From Beijerinckiaceae bacterium (lineage in GTDB: Bacteria; Pseudomonadota; Alphaproteobacteria; Rhizobiales; Beijerinckiaceae), in contig CANBNG010000001.1 in NCBI GenBank assembly GCA_947370975.1, forward strand, positions 186,001 through 250,000: a stretch of 64,000 nucleotides of DNA, in the 5' to 3' direction. A model generated the notes under the pieces. The model was not told the DNA's origin, ran no database searches, and saw only the letters and a list, made by a program, of their open reading frames with translations. The translations under genes were made by a program, and so were the position numbers. Below, one piece after another: positions 1 to 8,307 of the stretch (its first letter is position 1; every line of letters starts with the position of its first letter).

Positions 1-1634
1 ATCAGCGGCAGGCCGACGTCACGCGCCAGACGCACGGTCATCAAATTCTTCGAATGCTCGATGCCATAGCGCAACGTGTGCGGACCGCCCGACTTGCCGT
101 CGTAATTTTCCGGCCGCCACATGCCGACGCCAGCGCCCATGTCGATCTCGATCGGGCCGTCGAGCACGACCGAGGACGGCGTATAGCCATTGTCGAGAGC
201 CGTGGCATAGACGAAGGGCTTGAAGGAGGAGCCCGGCTGGCGCAGCGCCTGCGTCGCGCGGTTAAACTCCGACTGGTCGAAGGAGAAGCCGCCGACCATT
301 GCAAAGACACGGCCCGTATAGGGATCCATCGCGACAATCGAGCCCGAAATATCGGGGATCTGGCGCAAGCGATACTGCCCCGCCTTGCCCTCGACCGGCT
401 CGACATAGATGACATCGCCCGTCTGAAGCGCCGCGCGCAGGCTCTTGCGCGTCCAGCGAATGCCATCGGCGGGCAGAGTGCCTGTCAGGCGCTCGCGATT
501 GACCTCGCCCGAGCGCTCCTTGGCGGGCTGAAGGCCGATACGGGCCTGTTGGTCGCTGACCTCAAGCACGACGGCCAGACGCCAGGGCGAGACGTCACCC
601 AACACCGGCACTTCGGAGAGCGGCGGGCCCCAGTCCTGCGACACATCGAGCGAGCGCATGGCGCCACGGAATCCCCGCGCTTCGTCATAACGCACGAGCC
701 CATCGACCAGCGCCTTGCGCGCCCAGAGCTGCATCTTGGGGTCGAGCGTGGCGCGCACCGAGAGGCCACCCTCGTAGAGCTTCTTTTCGCCGTAGCGCTC
801 GAGCAATTCGCGGCGCACTTCCTCGGCGAAATAGCCCGCCGCATAGGAGTTGGGCGAGAGCACGCGCGGATTGACGCCCAGCGACTCGCTCTTGGCGCGC
901 TCGCCCGCCTCGCGAGTCACGAAACCGTCGGCGACCATGCGGTCGATCACATAATTGCGGCGGCCGATGGCGGCGTCGCGATAGCGGAAGGGGTGATAAT
1001 TATTGGGGCCCTTGGGCAGCGCCGCCAGATAGGCGGCCTCCGCCAGCGAAAGCTCCTGCACCGACTTGCCGTAGTAATTCAGCGCGGCGGCTGCGATGCC
1101 GTAATTGCCGAGGCCGAGGAAAATCTCGTTCAGATAGAGCTCGAGAATGCGGTCCTTGGAATAGGCGGACTCGATGCGGAAGGAGAGCAGCGCCTCGCGG
1201 ATCTTGCGATCAAAGGAGCGTTCATTGCCGAGCAGGAAGTTTTTGGCGACCTGCTGGGTGATGGTGGAGGCGCCCTGCACGCGCTTGGAGCCCTGTGCCA
1301 TGATGACGACGGCGCGCGCGATGCCCTCCGGGTCGATGCCATTATGACTGTAGAAATTCTTGTCCTCGGCCGAGATGAACGCCTGCTTGACCAGTGGCGG
1401 AATGGCGGACGAAGGCAGATAGAGCCGACGCTCGCGCGCATATTCGGCGATCAACGAGCCGTCGCCCGCATGGACGCGGGTCATCACCGGGGGCTCGTAA
1501 TTCTTGAGCTGCGTATAGTCGGGCAGGTCCTGCTGGTAATGCCAGATGAGCCCGGCAACCACGGCTGCGCCCAGCACGAAAACAATCGCACCGGTAGCGA
1601 AGACGAATCCGAAGAATCGCGCGATCAGCCGCAT
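1..1634 (-). CDS. mrcA: Penicillin-binding protein 1A, bifunctional transglycosylase/transpeptidase (3' end missing)
   Basis: Class A PBP that polymerises lipid II glycan strands and cross-links the stem peptides at the outer face of the inner membrane. The reading frame is open to the window edge, so about 544 N-terminal codons are present. Seen: one N-terminal membrane helix; GT51 motifs EDKNFYSHNG, QGASTITQQVAKN and ELYLNEIFLGLGNYG; then the transpeptidase SSFKPF (SxxK nucleophile) and SKN motifs near the edge. The KTGT box must lie beyond position 1. The neighbour upstream is amidase AmiC on the same strand, the usual alphaproteobacterial arrangement. The ATG chosen starts MRLIARFFG just before the membrane helix. 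Confidence 0.95.
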   Translation of the reverse strand, partial: MRLIARFFGFVFATGAIVFVLGAAVVAGLIWHYQQDLPDYTQLKNYEPPVMTRVHAGDGSLIAEYARERRLYLPSSAIPPLVKQAFISAEDKNFYSHNGIDPEGIARAVVIMAQGSKRVQGASTITQQVAKNFLLGNERSFDRKIREALLSFRIESAYSKDRILELYLNEIFLGLGNYGIAAAALNYYGKSVQELSLAEAAYLAALPKGPNNYHPFRYRDAAIGRRNYVIDRMVADGFVTREAGERAKSESLGVNPRVLSPNSYAAGYFAEEVRRELLERYGEKKLYEGGLSVRATLDPKMQLWARKALVDGLVRYDEARGFRGAMRSLDVSQDWGPPLSEVPVLGDVSPWRLAVVLEVSDQQARIGLQPAKERSGEVNRERLTGTLPADGIRWTRKSLRAALQTGDVIYVEPVEGKAGQYRLRQIPDISGSIVAMDPYTGRVFAMVGGFSFDQSEFNRATQALRQPGSSFKPFVYATALDNGYTPSSVVLDGPIEIDMGAGVGMWRPENYDGKSGGPHTLRYGIEHSKNLMTVRLARDVGLPL

Positions 1635-1829
1635 AAGTCCCCTGGCCTCTCATCTGCCTTGTGCAAAACCGCCGGGCTTGTGGTCCGGCAGGCCGCTTCG
1701 GCCCTGCATGGCCGCGAGTCGAAAACCCGCAGACGCTTCACCAAATCAACTGGTGCAGTTTTGTGGTCTTAATGGGGCGTCGGGCCCCGCGCAATGTCGC
1801 GGCACGCCTTGGCGGTGGAGATTATGCGC

Positions 1830-3110
1830 TCAGCGCGGCGCAGCGAGCGCCCTGCCCGCCTGCGGGACGAAAAACGCATCTACCGCCCGCACGATGGCCT
1901 GCGAAGCCTTGATCCGCCATTCGGGTTTCATCAAGGCGGCCGTGTCCTTTGCGCTCGAAAGATAGCCGAGCTCCAGCAGGACGGAGGGCACATCGGGAGC
2001 CTTGAGCACACGAAAGCCTGCCGAGCGATGGGGGTTCTTGTTCAGCCGCCCCGCGTCATTCCAGAAATCGACCAGCGTGCGCGCGAAGACATGGGAATAG
2101 GTCCGCGTCTCGCGCCGGGTCAGGTCGAAGAGAATGTCAGAGACATCGTTGGCGTCCTCGATCCCCTCGAGGCCCGCAGCGGCGTCGGCGAGGTTTTCCT
2201 TCTCGGCCAGACGGGCCGCCTCCTTGTCGGAAGCCTGATCGGAGACGGTGTAGACGGTCGCGCCAGAGACGCCGCCCGATTCCGACAAAGTGTCGGCATG
2301 GATGGAAATGAAGAGATCGGCCCCGGCCTCGCGCGCGATTTTGACGCGGCCGGCCAGCGGCACGAAGACATCGCTGTTACGCGTGAGGATGACGCGATAG
2401 CGCCCGCCCACCTCAAGCTGGGCCTTCAGCGTCTTGGAAAATTCAAAGACTATGTCCTTCTCGATGACATTGGTGACACCCTGTGCGCCCACATCAATGC
2501 CCCCGTGGCCCGGATCGATGACGACAACGGGGAGATTGGCGCGTCCGCCCTTGCCAGCCGGCTTTTGCGGCGCGTCCGTCAATATATCGCGTGCGACCAC
2601 CTCGCTTGCCGCCGAACGCGCCGCCATCTGGAAAACGGCAGGATCGGTCTCGACGACATCGATCTGGAGCTGATGGCCGCCCTCGGGGCGCGCGACAACG
2701 GCGGTCTTGACCACCAGTGCAGGCCGCCCGAGATCGATGACGATGCGCGACTTGCCCGGCGCAAACAGCCCGAAGCGGAAGGACGAAATGAGCTTGGACG
2801 CGGATGCGGGCTTGCGGCCCTTCTGCGGCGCGTCGATCTGTCCTGTGCGGGGCTCGAGCTGGAAATTCACCTCCGGCAGATCGATGATGACCCGGTCGGG
2901 GCCGGCCATGACATAGGCCTCGGCGGCAATTGCACTGTTAAAGTCAAACATGAGCCGCGCCTGCCCGCCGGTCTCCTCGACCCGCGCCGCACTGGCAACG
3001 GGATTTGCCGCCTCGACAGGACGCCCCATCATAGCCACGCAAAGCAGCACGAACGCCCGGAGGGCCAGTCGCGCGCAGAATGTGCGGGTTGAAGGGAGAA
3101 AGGCGTGCAT
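1830..3110 (-). CDS. amiC: N-acetylmuramoyl-L-alanine amidase, AMIN plus Amidase_3 (AmiC type)
   Basis: Periplasmic zinc amidase that cuts the lactyl-amide bond between MurNAc and the stem peptide, needed for daughter cell separation. 426 residues: N-terminal signal peptide ending near AAN, an AMIN domain (about residues 40-145) that targets septal murein, a linker, then Amidase_3 from about 195. Zinc ligands are seen in DPGHGG, in the following EKD and in SIHADT; the catalytic glutamate is in LLELGYLS. It lies upstream of mrcA on the same strand with about 195 bases between. The start codon is downstream of a plausible minus-strand promoter at 3150-3178. The ribosome binding site is weak. 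Confidence 0.93.
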   Translation of the reverse strand: MHAFLPSTRTFCARLALRAFVLLCVAMMGRPVEAANPVASAARVEETGGQARLMFDFNSAIAAEAYVMAGPDRVIIDLPEVNFQLEPRTGQIDAPQKGRKPASASKLISSFRFGLFAPGKSRIVIDLGRPALVVKTAVVARPEGGHQLQIDVVETDPAVFQMAARSAASEVVARDILTDAPQKPAGKGGRANLPVVVIDPGHGGIDVGAQGVTNVIEKDIVFEFSKTLKAQLEVGGRYRVILTRNSDVFVPLAGRVKIAREAGADLFISIHADTLSESGGVSGATVYTVSDQASDKEAARLAEKENLADAAAGLEGIEDANDVSDILFDLTRRETRTYSHVFARTLVDFWNDAGRLNKNPHRSAGFRVLKAPDVPSVLLELGYLSSAKDTAALMKPEWRIKASQAIVRAVDAFFVPQAGRALAAPR

Positions 3111-3822
3111 CGGGTTCCGGGGAATCGTCGGGTTGTGGCAGAGACTTGGTCTATAAAGGGTAAACCTGTAACTTTTAACGATACATTTTCAACAGCTGCT
3201 TCGACTGCCTTTGCGGCGAGATGTTTTTTGGCCGCCCGTCATCCTTGCCAAACCGGCATTTGTGCCGCTATGAAGGTTATGTCCCCTTTCCGGGACAAGC
3301 GGCGCCTTGAACGGGCGCTTCGCAACGGTCGTTCGGCCCCACCATCCACGCCTTCCTCAGTCTTGAGGTTTTCGCGTTCGGATCCGAGTGGACAGGCAGG
3401 AACCCGCTGGCTCCCGGGACCGGGACGCGCGGCCTCCAAAGGGAAGCCGATATCGTAGGTAATGAAACTGATGGTCCGTCCCGCACGGGGTCATAAGACG
3501 GTTGCCAATCGTCGAGTTCAGAGGTCCGAGAGCAATCCGGGCCTGGCTCGTCGCAGGTTCGCGTCGGTCCTCATGTCCCGCTTCATGCCGGCCATTCTGC
3601 TTTCTGCGTATTGCGCATCCATGCGGGTCTTTTCGACCCGTCATCATCTTATTCGCGGCACATTCGACCGCCCGGGCAATACCGGCGGCGCGCTTGCGCC
3701 CGTATTCACCTCCCTCATTTTCACGTCCCTGCCCCTGCCGGGCACGTCGTCAGCCCCCGCGCTTGCGCGCGCGCGCATTCGACGCCTCCGGATCCGGCCG
3801 GACGTGAGCACAAGAGTCTCAC
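3111..3822 (+). other. Long intergenic region and probable RNase E leader
   Basis: About 700 bases without a convincing gene between divergent amiC and rne. Short open frames here lack recognisable protein patterns and run into rne in other frames. It contains small GC hairpins, for example GTCCC-N6-GGGAC at about 3281-3296, and low-complexity CG runs close to the rne start. E. coli rne has a long leader through which RNase E controls its own mRNA. A similar function here is inference from length and position. Confidence 0.4.
3150..3178 (-). promoter_or_regulatory. Candidate sigma-70-type promoter for amiC
   Basis: On the minus strand TTAAAA and TATAGA are separated by exactly 17 bases, each matching the consensus at four of six positions. 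The expected start of transcription is about 35 bases before the amiC ATG. This rests on pattern only. Confidence 0.35.
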
Positions 3823-6693
3823 ATGGCCAACAAAATGCTGATCGACGCCAGCCATCCGGAAGAAACCCGGGTGGTGGTGCTACGTGGTAACCGCGTAGAG
3901 GAATTCGACTTCGAGGCTGCCAACCGCAAGCAATTGCGCGGCAATATCTATCTCGCCAAGGTGACGCGGGTCGAACCCTCGCTGCAGGCGGCCTTCATCG
4001 AATATGGCGGCAATCGCCACGGCTTCCTCGCCTTCTCGGAAATCCATCCCGATTATTACCAGATCCCGGTCGCCGACCGTCTGGCGCTTCTCGAAGAAGA
4101 AGCCCGCCAGCATCGCGACGAGGATGAGGATGACGGCCGCCAGCGCCGCAGCAGCCGTCGCCGCCAGCGCAATGAAAAGCGCGTGCGCCCCGAGGCCAGC
4201 GTCTCGGAAGCAGCGACTTTGGAAGACGGCGAGGCCCACGCCCCGATCGAGGGCGACATCACGGCTCAGGACGGCGCGGCGCATGACGAACATGCAAATG
4301 ACGAACATGCGCATGATGCGAAGCCTGCCGAGCCCGTCCACCACCACGAAATTCTCGCCGTAGATCCGGCTGGCTATGCCACCGTCGAAGCCGATGACGA
4401 TGTGCCGGCGTCGGACGCCGAAGCGCAGAACAATGGCGTCACCACCCTCCACGAGGGCGGTGAGCATGAGCATGATGACGAGCACGGCGAAGAGGACGAG
4501 GAAGAGCAGGTCGAGCACATTGGCGGCGACGCCATGGAAGAAGTGCCCAACCGCGTTGCCCGCCTGCGTCGCCAGTACAAGATTCAGGAAGTCATCAAGC
4601 GCCGCCAGGTGCTGCTGGTGCAGGTCGTCAAGGAAGAGCGCGGCAACAAGGGCGCAGCCCTGACCACCTATCTGTCGCTCGCAGGCCGCTATTCGGTGCT
4701 GATGCCCAACACGGCACGTGGCGGTGGCATTTCCCGCAAGATCACCGACGCTCCGGACCGCAAGCGCCTCAAGGCGATTGCCCAGGAACTCGAAGTGCCT
4801 GAAGGCATGGGCGTGATCCTGCGCACGGCGGGTGCTGCCCGCACCAAGCCCGAGATCAAGCGCGACTTCGAATATCTCCTGCGCATGTGGGAGACGGTCC
4901 GCGCGCTGACGCTGAAATCCTCGGCGCCCTGCCTCGTCTACGAGGAAGGCTCGCTCATCAAGCGCGCCATCCGCGACCTTTATAACAAGGACATCGACGA
5001 CGTTACAGTGTCGGGCGAGGAAGGCTATCGCGAGGCCAAGGAATTCATGCGCATGCTCATGCCGAGCCATGCCAAGAACGTACAGCCCTACCGCGATCCG
5101 CAGCCGATCTTCGCCAAGTCCGGCGCGGAAGCCCAGCTCGATGCGATGTTCTCGAACCAGGTCACCCTGAAGTCGGGCGGCTATATCGTCATCAACCAGA
5201 CTGAAGCGCTCGTCGCCATCGACGTGAACTCGGGTCGTTCGACCCGCGAGCACAATATCGAAGACACGGCGCTGCGCACCAATCTCGAAGCTGCCGATGA
5301 AGTCGCGCGCCAATTGCGCCTGCGCGATCTTGCCGGCCTCATCGTGGTCGATTTCATCGACATGGAAGAAGGCCGCAACAACCGCGCGGTCGAGCGGCGC
5401 ATCAAGGATGCGCTGAAGAACGATCGCGCGCGCATCCAGGTCGGCCGCATCTCGCATTTTGGCCTGCTCGAAATGTCGCGCCAGCGTATCCGCACCGGTG
5501 TGCTCGAAGGCTCCACCGTCATCTGCCCGCATTGCGCGGGCGCTGGCATGGTGCGCGGCACCGCCTCCATAGCGCTGCATGTGATGCGCGTGCTGGAAGA
5601 TGCGCTCATCAAGAACTCGATGCATAACATCACCGTGCGCGCACGCACGGAAGTGGCGCTCTATATCCTCAACCAGAAGCGCACCCATCTGCGCTCGCTG
5701 GAAGAGCGTTTCGGCGTCCAGATCACAGTCGAGGCAGACGACACGCTGACCGGCATGACCTATCACGCACTCGAGCGCGGCGAGCTTGCCTCCCCTCCGA
5801 TCGGCTTTGAAAAGAAGGAAATGGTGCGCATCGATTCCGTTCCGATTGCCGATGAGGAGTTCGAGGACGAAATCATCGAGGAAGAGGACGAGGAAGAAGA
5901 GGCTGCCGCCCCCGTCGCGCGCGCGCCAAGCGAGCGCCGCGAACGTCGCGATGACAGCCGTGGCGAGAACAAGCCGGGCGAGACCGAAGAGGAAGGCCGT
6001 CGCCGTCGTCGGCGTCGGCGTCGTCGCGGTCGCGGTGGGGATCGCGAAGGCTATGCGATCGATCCGCATGCGCCCCAGCCCTCCGATGACGCGCTTGCCG
6101 TGATAGCCGAGATCGGTGGCGACATGTCGCGCCGCGTCGAGACCGTCTCCGATGGCGAAGTCGATACGCAGGAAGTGGAAGCCTTCGACGCCGAAGGCGC
6201 GCCGACCGGCGAGGGCGATGCCCTTCGTCGCCGCCGCCGCTCGCGTCGTGGTGGCCGCAACCGCCGCCGCGAGGGTTTTGAGGGCCGTCGCGAGGGTGCT
6301 GAGGGCGAGGCCGAGGCACATGCCGAGGTTCATGCCGAGGTTCATGCCCCGCAGGACCATAGCGTTGAGGCAGCGCCCGCTGCCCAGACGCCGGTCGCGC
6401 AAGCGCCTGCCCCGGTGGAAAAGCCCGCAGCTCCCGCATGGGATTGGGCTCCGATCGCCGCGTCACAGATGGCGCCTCCCGAAGTCCGCGCGGCCACGCC
6501 GGTCGAGAGCGCACCCGAGCCGGCGCCTGCGCCTGCTCCCGTGGCTCCTGCTCCTGCTCCTGCTCCTGCTGCTCCCGCAGCGATGGAAGCCGCTGCTCCG
6601 CAGCCCGAGCCCGCTCCCCTGCCCGAGGCAGAAGCCGGGCCAAAGCGCACCGGCTGGTGGGCCCGCGCCAAGCAAACGCTCGGCGGTCAATAA
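3823..6693 (+). CDS. rne: Ribonuclease E
   Basis: Endoribonuclease that starts mRNA decay and processes rRNA and tRNA; scaffold of the degradosome. 956 residues. Catalytic magnesium residues are D467 and N469 (AIDVNSG) and D510 (VVDFIDME), equivalent to E. coli D303, N305 and D346; the zinc-link is C568/C571 (CPHC). The S1 domain is split by an acidic, His-rich insertion of roughly 150 residues (about 95-245) with runs such as HEHDDEHGEEDEEE, a feature of alphaproteobacterial enzymes. The C-terminal third is disordered: two Arg-rich RNA-binding blocks, Ala/Pro repeats, and a final TGWWARAK motif resembling the PNPase-binding end of Caulobacter RNase E. Followed at once by a strong terminator. 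Confidence 0.97.
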   Translation: MANKMLIDASHPEETRVVVLRGNRVEEFDFEAANRKQLRGNIYLAKVTRVEPSLQAAFIEYGGNRHGFLAFSEIHPDYYQIPVADRLALLEEEARQHRDEDEDDGRQRRSSRRRQRNEKRVRPEASVSEAATLEDGEAHAPIEGDITAQDGAAHDEHANDEHAHDAKPAEPVHHHEILAVDPAGYATVEADDDVPASDAEAQNNGVTTLHEGGEHEHDDEHGEEDEEEQVEHIGGDAMEEVPNRVARLRRQYKIQEVIKRRQVLLVQVVKEERGNKGAALTTYLSLAGRYSVLMPNTARGGGISRKITDAPDRKRLKAIAQELEVPEGMGVILRTAGAARTKPEIKRDFEYLLRMWETVRALTLKSSAPCLVYEEGSLIKRAIRDLYNKDIDDVTVSGEEGYREAKEFMRMLMPSHAKNVQPYRDPQPIFAKSGAEAQLDAMFSNQVTLKSGGYIVINQTEALVAIDVNSGRSTREHNIEDTALRTNLEAADEVARQLRLRDLAGLIVVDFIDMEEGRNNRAVERRIKDALKNDRARIQVGRISHFGLLEMSRQRIRTGVLEGSTVICPHCAGAGMVRGTASIALHVMRVLEDALIKNSMHNITVRARTEVALYILNQKRTHLRSLEERFGVQITVEADDTLTGMTYHALERGELASPPIGFEKKEMVRIDSVPIADEEFEDEIIEEEDEEEEAAAPVARAPSERRERRDDSRGENKPGETEEEGRRRRRRRRRRGRGGDREGYAIDPHAPQPSDDALAVIAEIGGDMSRRVETVSDGEVDTQEVEAFDAEGAPTGEGDALRRRRRSRRGGRNRRREGFEGRREGAEGEAEAHAEVHAEVHAPQDHSVEAAPAAQTPVAQAPAPVEKPAAPAWDWAPIAASQMAPPEVRAATPVESAPEPAPAPAPVAPAPAPAPAAPAAMEAAAPQPEPAPLPEAEAGPKRTGWWARAKQTLGGQ

Positions 6694-6703
6694 TCAAGGA
6701 AAA

Positions 6704-6727
6704 GGCCCGCTTCGGCGGGCCTTTTTT
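6704..6727 (+). terminator. Rho-independent terminator of rne
   Basis: A perfect 7-bp GC stem, GGCCCGC-TTCG-GCGGGCC, closed by a stable tetraloop and followed by six T, beginning 10 bases after the rne stop codon. Confidence 0.93.
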
Positions 6728-6780
6728 ATGCGGGCATCGATGCTCGTCAGGGCGGCCTTACCCGCCATCTATCGGGCTGT

Positions 6781-6824
6781 CATTGCGAGGCGCGCAGCGC
6801 CGTGGCAATCCATCTTTGCAACAT
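6781..6824 (+). repeat. Dispersed intergenic repeat, module A (forward copy)
   Basis: A 44-base unit beginning CATTGCGAGG and containing GCAATCCATC. An inverted copy with 40 of 44 bases identical lies at 20695-20738. The GCAATCC...CATTGCGAG style is common between genes in alphaproteobacteria. Confidence 0.8.
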
Positions 6825-6860
6825 CGCTCACAATGACGGTGCTTGCTGGCGGGTGAGTTC

Positions 6861-6970
6861 GCGAAAACCCCCACCCCGCTCGCCTTTGGCGAGTCGGCCC
6901 TCCCCACAAGGGGGAGGGAGTTTAGATCGCACGCTCCATCTGATCCCCCGCCCCCTTGTGGGGAGGGGGT
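6861..6970 (+). repeat. Dispersed intergenic repeat, module B (inverted pair)
   Basis: Two facing GC-rich arms. The first runs from CCCCCACCCCGCTCG to CCCTCCCCACAAGGGGGAGG; the second carries CCCCCTTGTGGGGAGGGGG. About 20 bases separate them. Copies of the same unit occur at 10648-10850 and 20606-20668. With module A it fills the 330-base gap between rne and the converging aminotransferase gene, where no gene is seen. Confidence 0.8.
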
Positions 6971-7026
6971 CGCGCCATCTATCCGGAGAAAGGCGCAGCT
7001 GCGCGCCAAATGACGAAACGACCGAC

Positions 7027-8208
7027 TTATCGCGCCAGCCATGTCTCCAGCCGCGCGACGGCTTCCACCACATCGGCCTCCGATCCTGCAAACGACAGGC
7101 GCATTGTGCGCGCACCGCGCTCGCGATCGAAATCGTGACCGGGCGTTGCGGCGACACCCGCCTCGTGCAGCATCCGCTTGCAGAACTCGCTTGAGTCATT
7201 CGTGAGATGGCCGATATCGATATAGACGTAAAACGCGCCATCGACCGGATGGAAATTGCCAAGTCCCATGCGTGGCAAATGCGCCATCAGATAAGCGCGA
7301 TTGCGCGCATAGCTCGCCTTGACGGCCTCGAGTTCACTGCGGGACTCAAACACTGCCTCCGCCGCGACCTGACTGAGAAAGGGCACGGAAATAGCCAGAC
7401 TTTGTTGCAGCCGCTCGACCGGGCGCATCAGCTCTTCCGGCAAGATAAGCCAGCCAACGCGCCAGCCCGTCATGCAGAAATATTTGGAGAATGAATTCAC
7501 GACGATGGCGGATGAGGAAAAGGCCAGAGCCGTTTCCGCCGGCGCGTCATAAGTGAGCCCATGGTAGATCTCATCCGAGATGAAGGCGATGCCGAGCCGG
7601 TCGCAGGTGTGGCAGACATCTGCCAGCGCCGCAGGGCTCATCATCGTGCCAGACGGATTGGCGGGGCTCATCAGCAAGACGCCATCGAGCTTCGCGCGCC
7701 CGTGCGCCTCCTCAATCATCTGTGCGGTCACGACATGGCGCGTTTGCGCCTGCGTCGCGATGGTCACGCATTCGATGCCAAGCGCCTCGAGAATATTGCG
7801 ATAGGCCGGATAGCCGGGCGCAGCGATGGCGACGCGCGCGCCCGGATCAAACAGCGCCAGAAAGCTCAGAAGGAAACCGGCGGAGGAGCCGGTGGTGACT
7901 GCAATGCGTTCGGGCGCGATGTCGACACCATAGGTCTCGCCATAATGGCGGGCGATGCGCGCGCGCAGGGACGCGCGTCCGAGCGCCTCCGTATAGCCGA
8001 TACGTCCGGCCGCCAGAGCCGCCACTGCGGCCTCGCGCGCCGAGGTGGGCACGGGCGCGCCGGGTTCACCGACCTCCATATGAATGACCGAGGCCCCGGC
8101 CCGCTCGCGCGCGGCTGCGGCGCTCATCACATCCATGGCGATGAAGGGTGCAACACGACTGCGCAGCGAGGGCGTCATCGGGTGGTGGCTCTTCAAACGA
8201 TCGGTCAT
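7027..8208 (-). CDS. PLP-dependent class I/II aminotransferase
   Basis: Fold-type I aminotransferase of 393 residues in the cytoplasm; the amino donor is not readable from sequence. Seen: TTGSSAGFLL for the PLP phosphate, SPANPSGT, an aspartate in ISDEIYHGLTY for the pyridine nitrogen, the Schiff-base lysine in NSFSKYFCMTGWRVGW, and the C-terminal arginine in MRLSFA. Overall pattern is closest to the aspartate/alanine aminotransferase branch often annotated only generally in Rhizobiales. Divergent from the M48 protease gene across about 100 bases. An internal ATG (MTPSLRSRV) is a possible alternative start ten codons in. Confidence 0.88.
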   Translation of the reverse strand: MTDRLKSHHPMTPSLRSRVAPFIAMDVMSAAAARERAGASVIHMEVGEPGAPVPTSAREAAVAALAAGRIGYTEALGRASLRARIARHYGETYGVDIAPERIAVTTGSSAGFLLSFLALFDPGARVAIAAPGYPAYRNILEALGIECVTIATQAQTRHVVTAQMIEEAHGRAKLDGVLLMSPANPSGTMMSPAALADVCHTCDRLGIAFISDEIYHGLTYDAPAETALAFSSSAIVVNSFSKYFCMTGWRVGWLILPEELMRPVERLQQSLAISVPFLSQVAAEAVFESRSELEAVKASYARNRAYLMAHLPRMGLGNFHPVDGAFYVYIDIGHLTNDSSEFCKRMLHEAGVAATPGHDFDRERGARTMRLSFAGSEADVVEAVARLETWLAR

Positions 8209-8307
8209 CGGACTATCCTTGGCGCAGTGCTATCGCCTGCGCCCCTCTCGCGCCATAATGGGGCCTTCCAGATCGTCGGGCGAGCGGCGATTCTGCCCGG
8301 AGACCAC

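Noticed and set aside
54..1772. Long plus-strand open frame of 572 codons opposite the PBP1A gene
   Set aside because: It is the reverse complement of a gene with clear GT51 and transpeptidase motifs; its own translation shows no domain and typical antisense composition.
3462..3890. 142-codon frame in the RNase E leader
   Set aside because: No Shine-Dalgarno, Arg/Pro-rich low-complexity product and overlap with the rne start in another frame.
3880..6402. 840-codon minus-strand frame opposite rne
   Set aside because: Antisense of the RNase E gene in high-GC DNA; no recognisable protein.
6861..6970. CRISPR-like or terminator array
   Set aside because: The GC-rich arms are inverted pairs recurring at distant loci, not regularly spaced direct repeats, and lack T runs.
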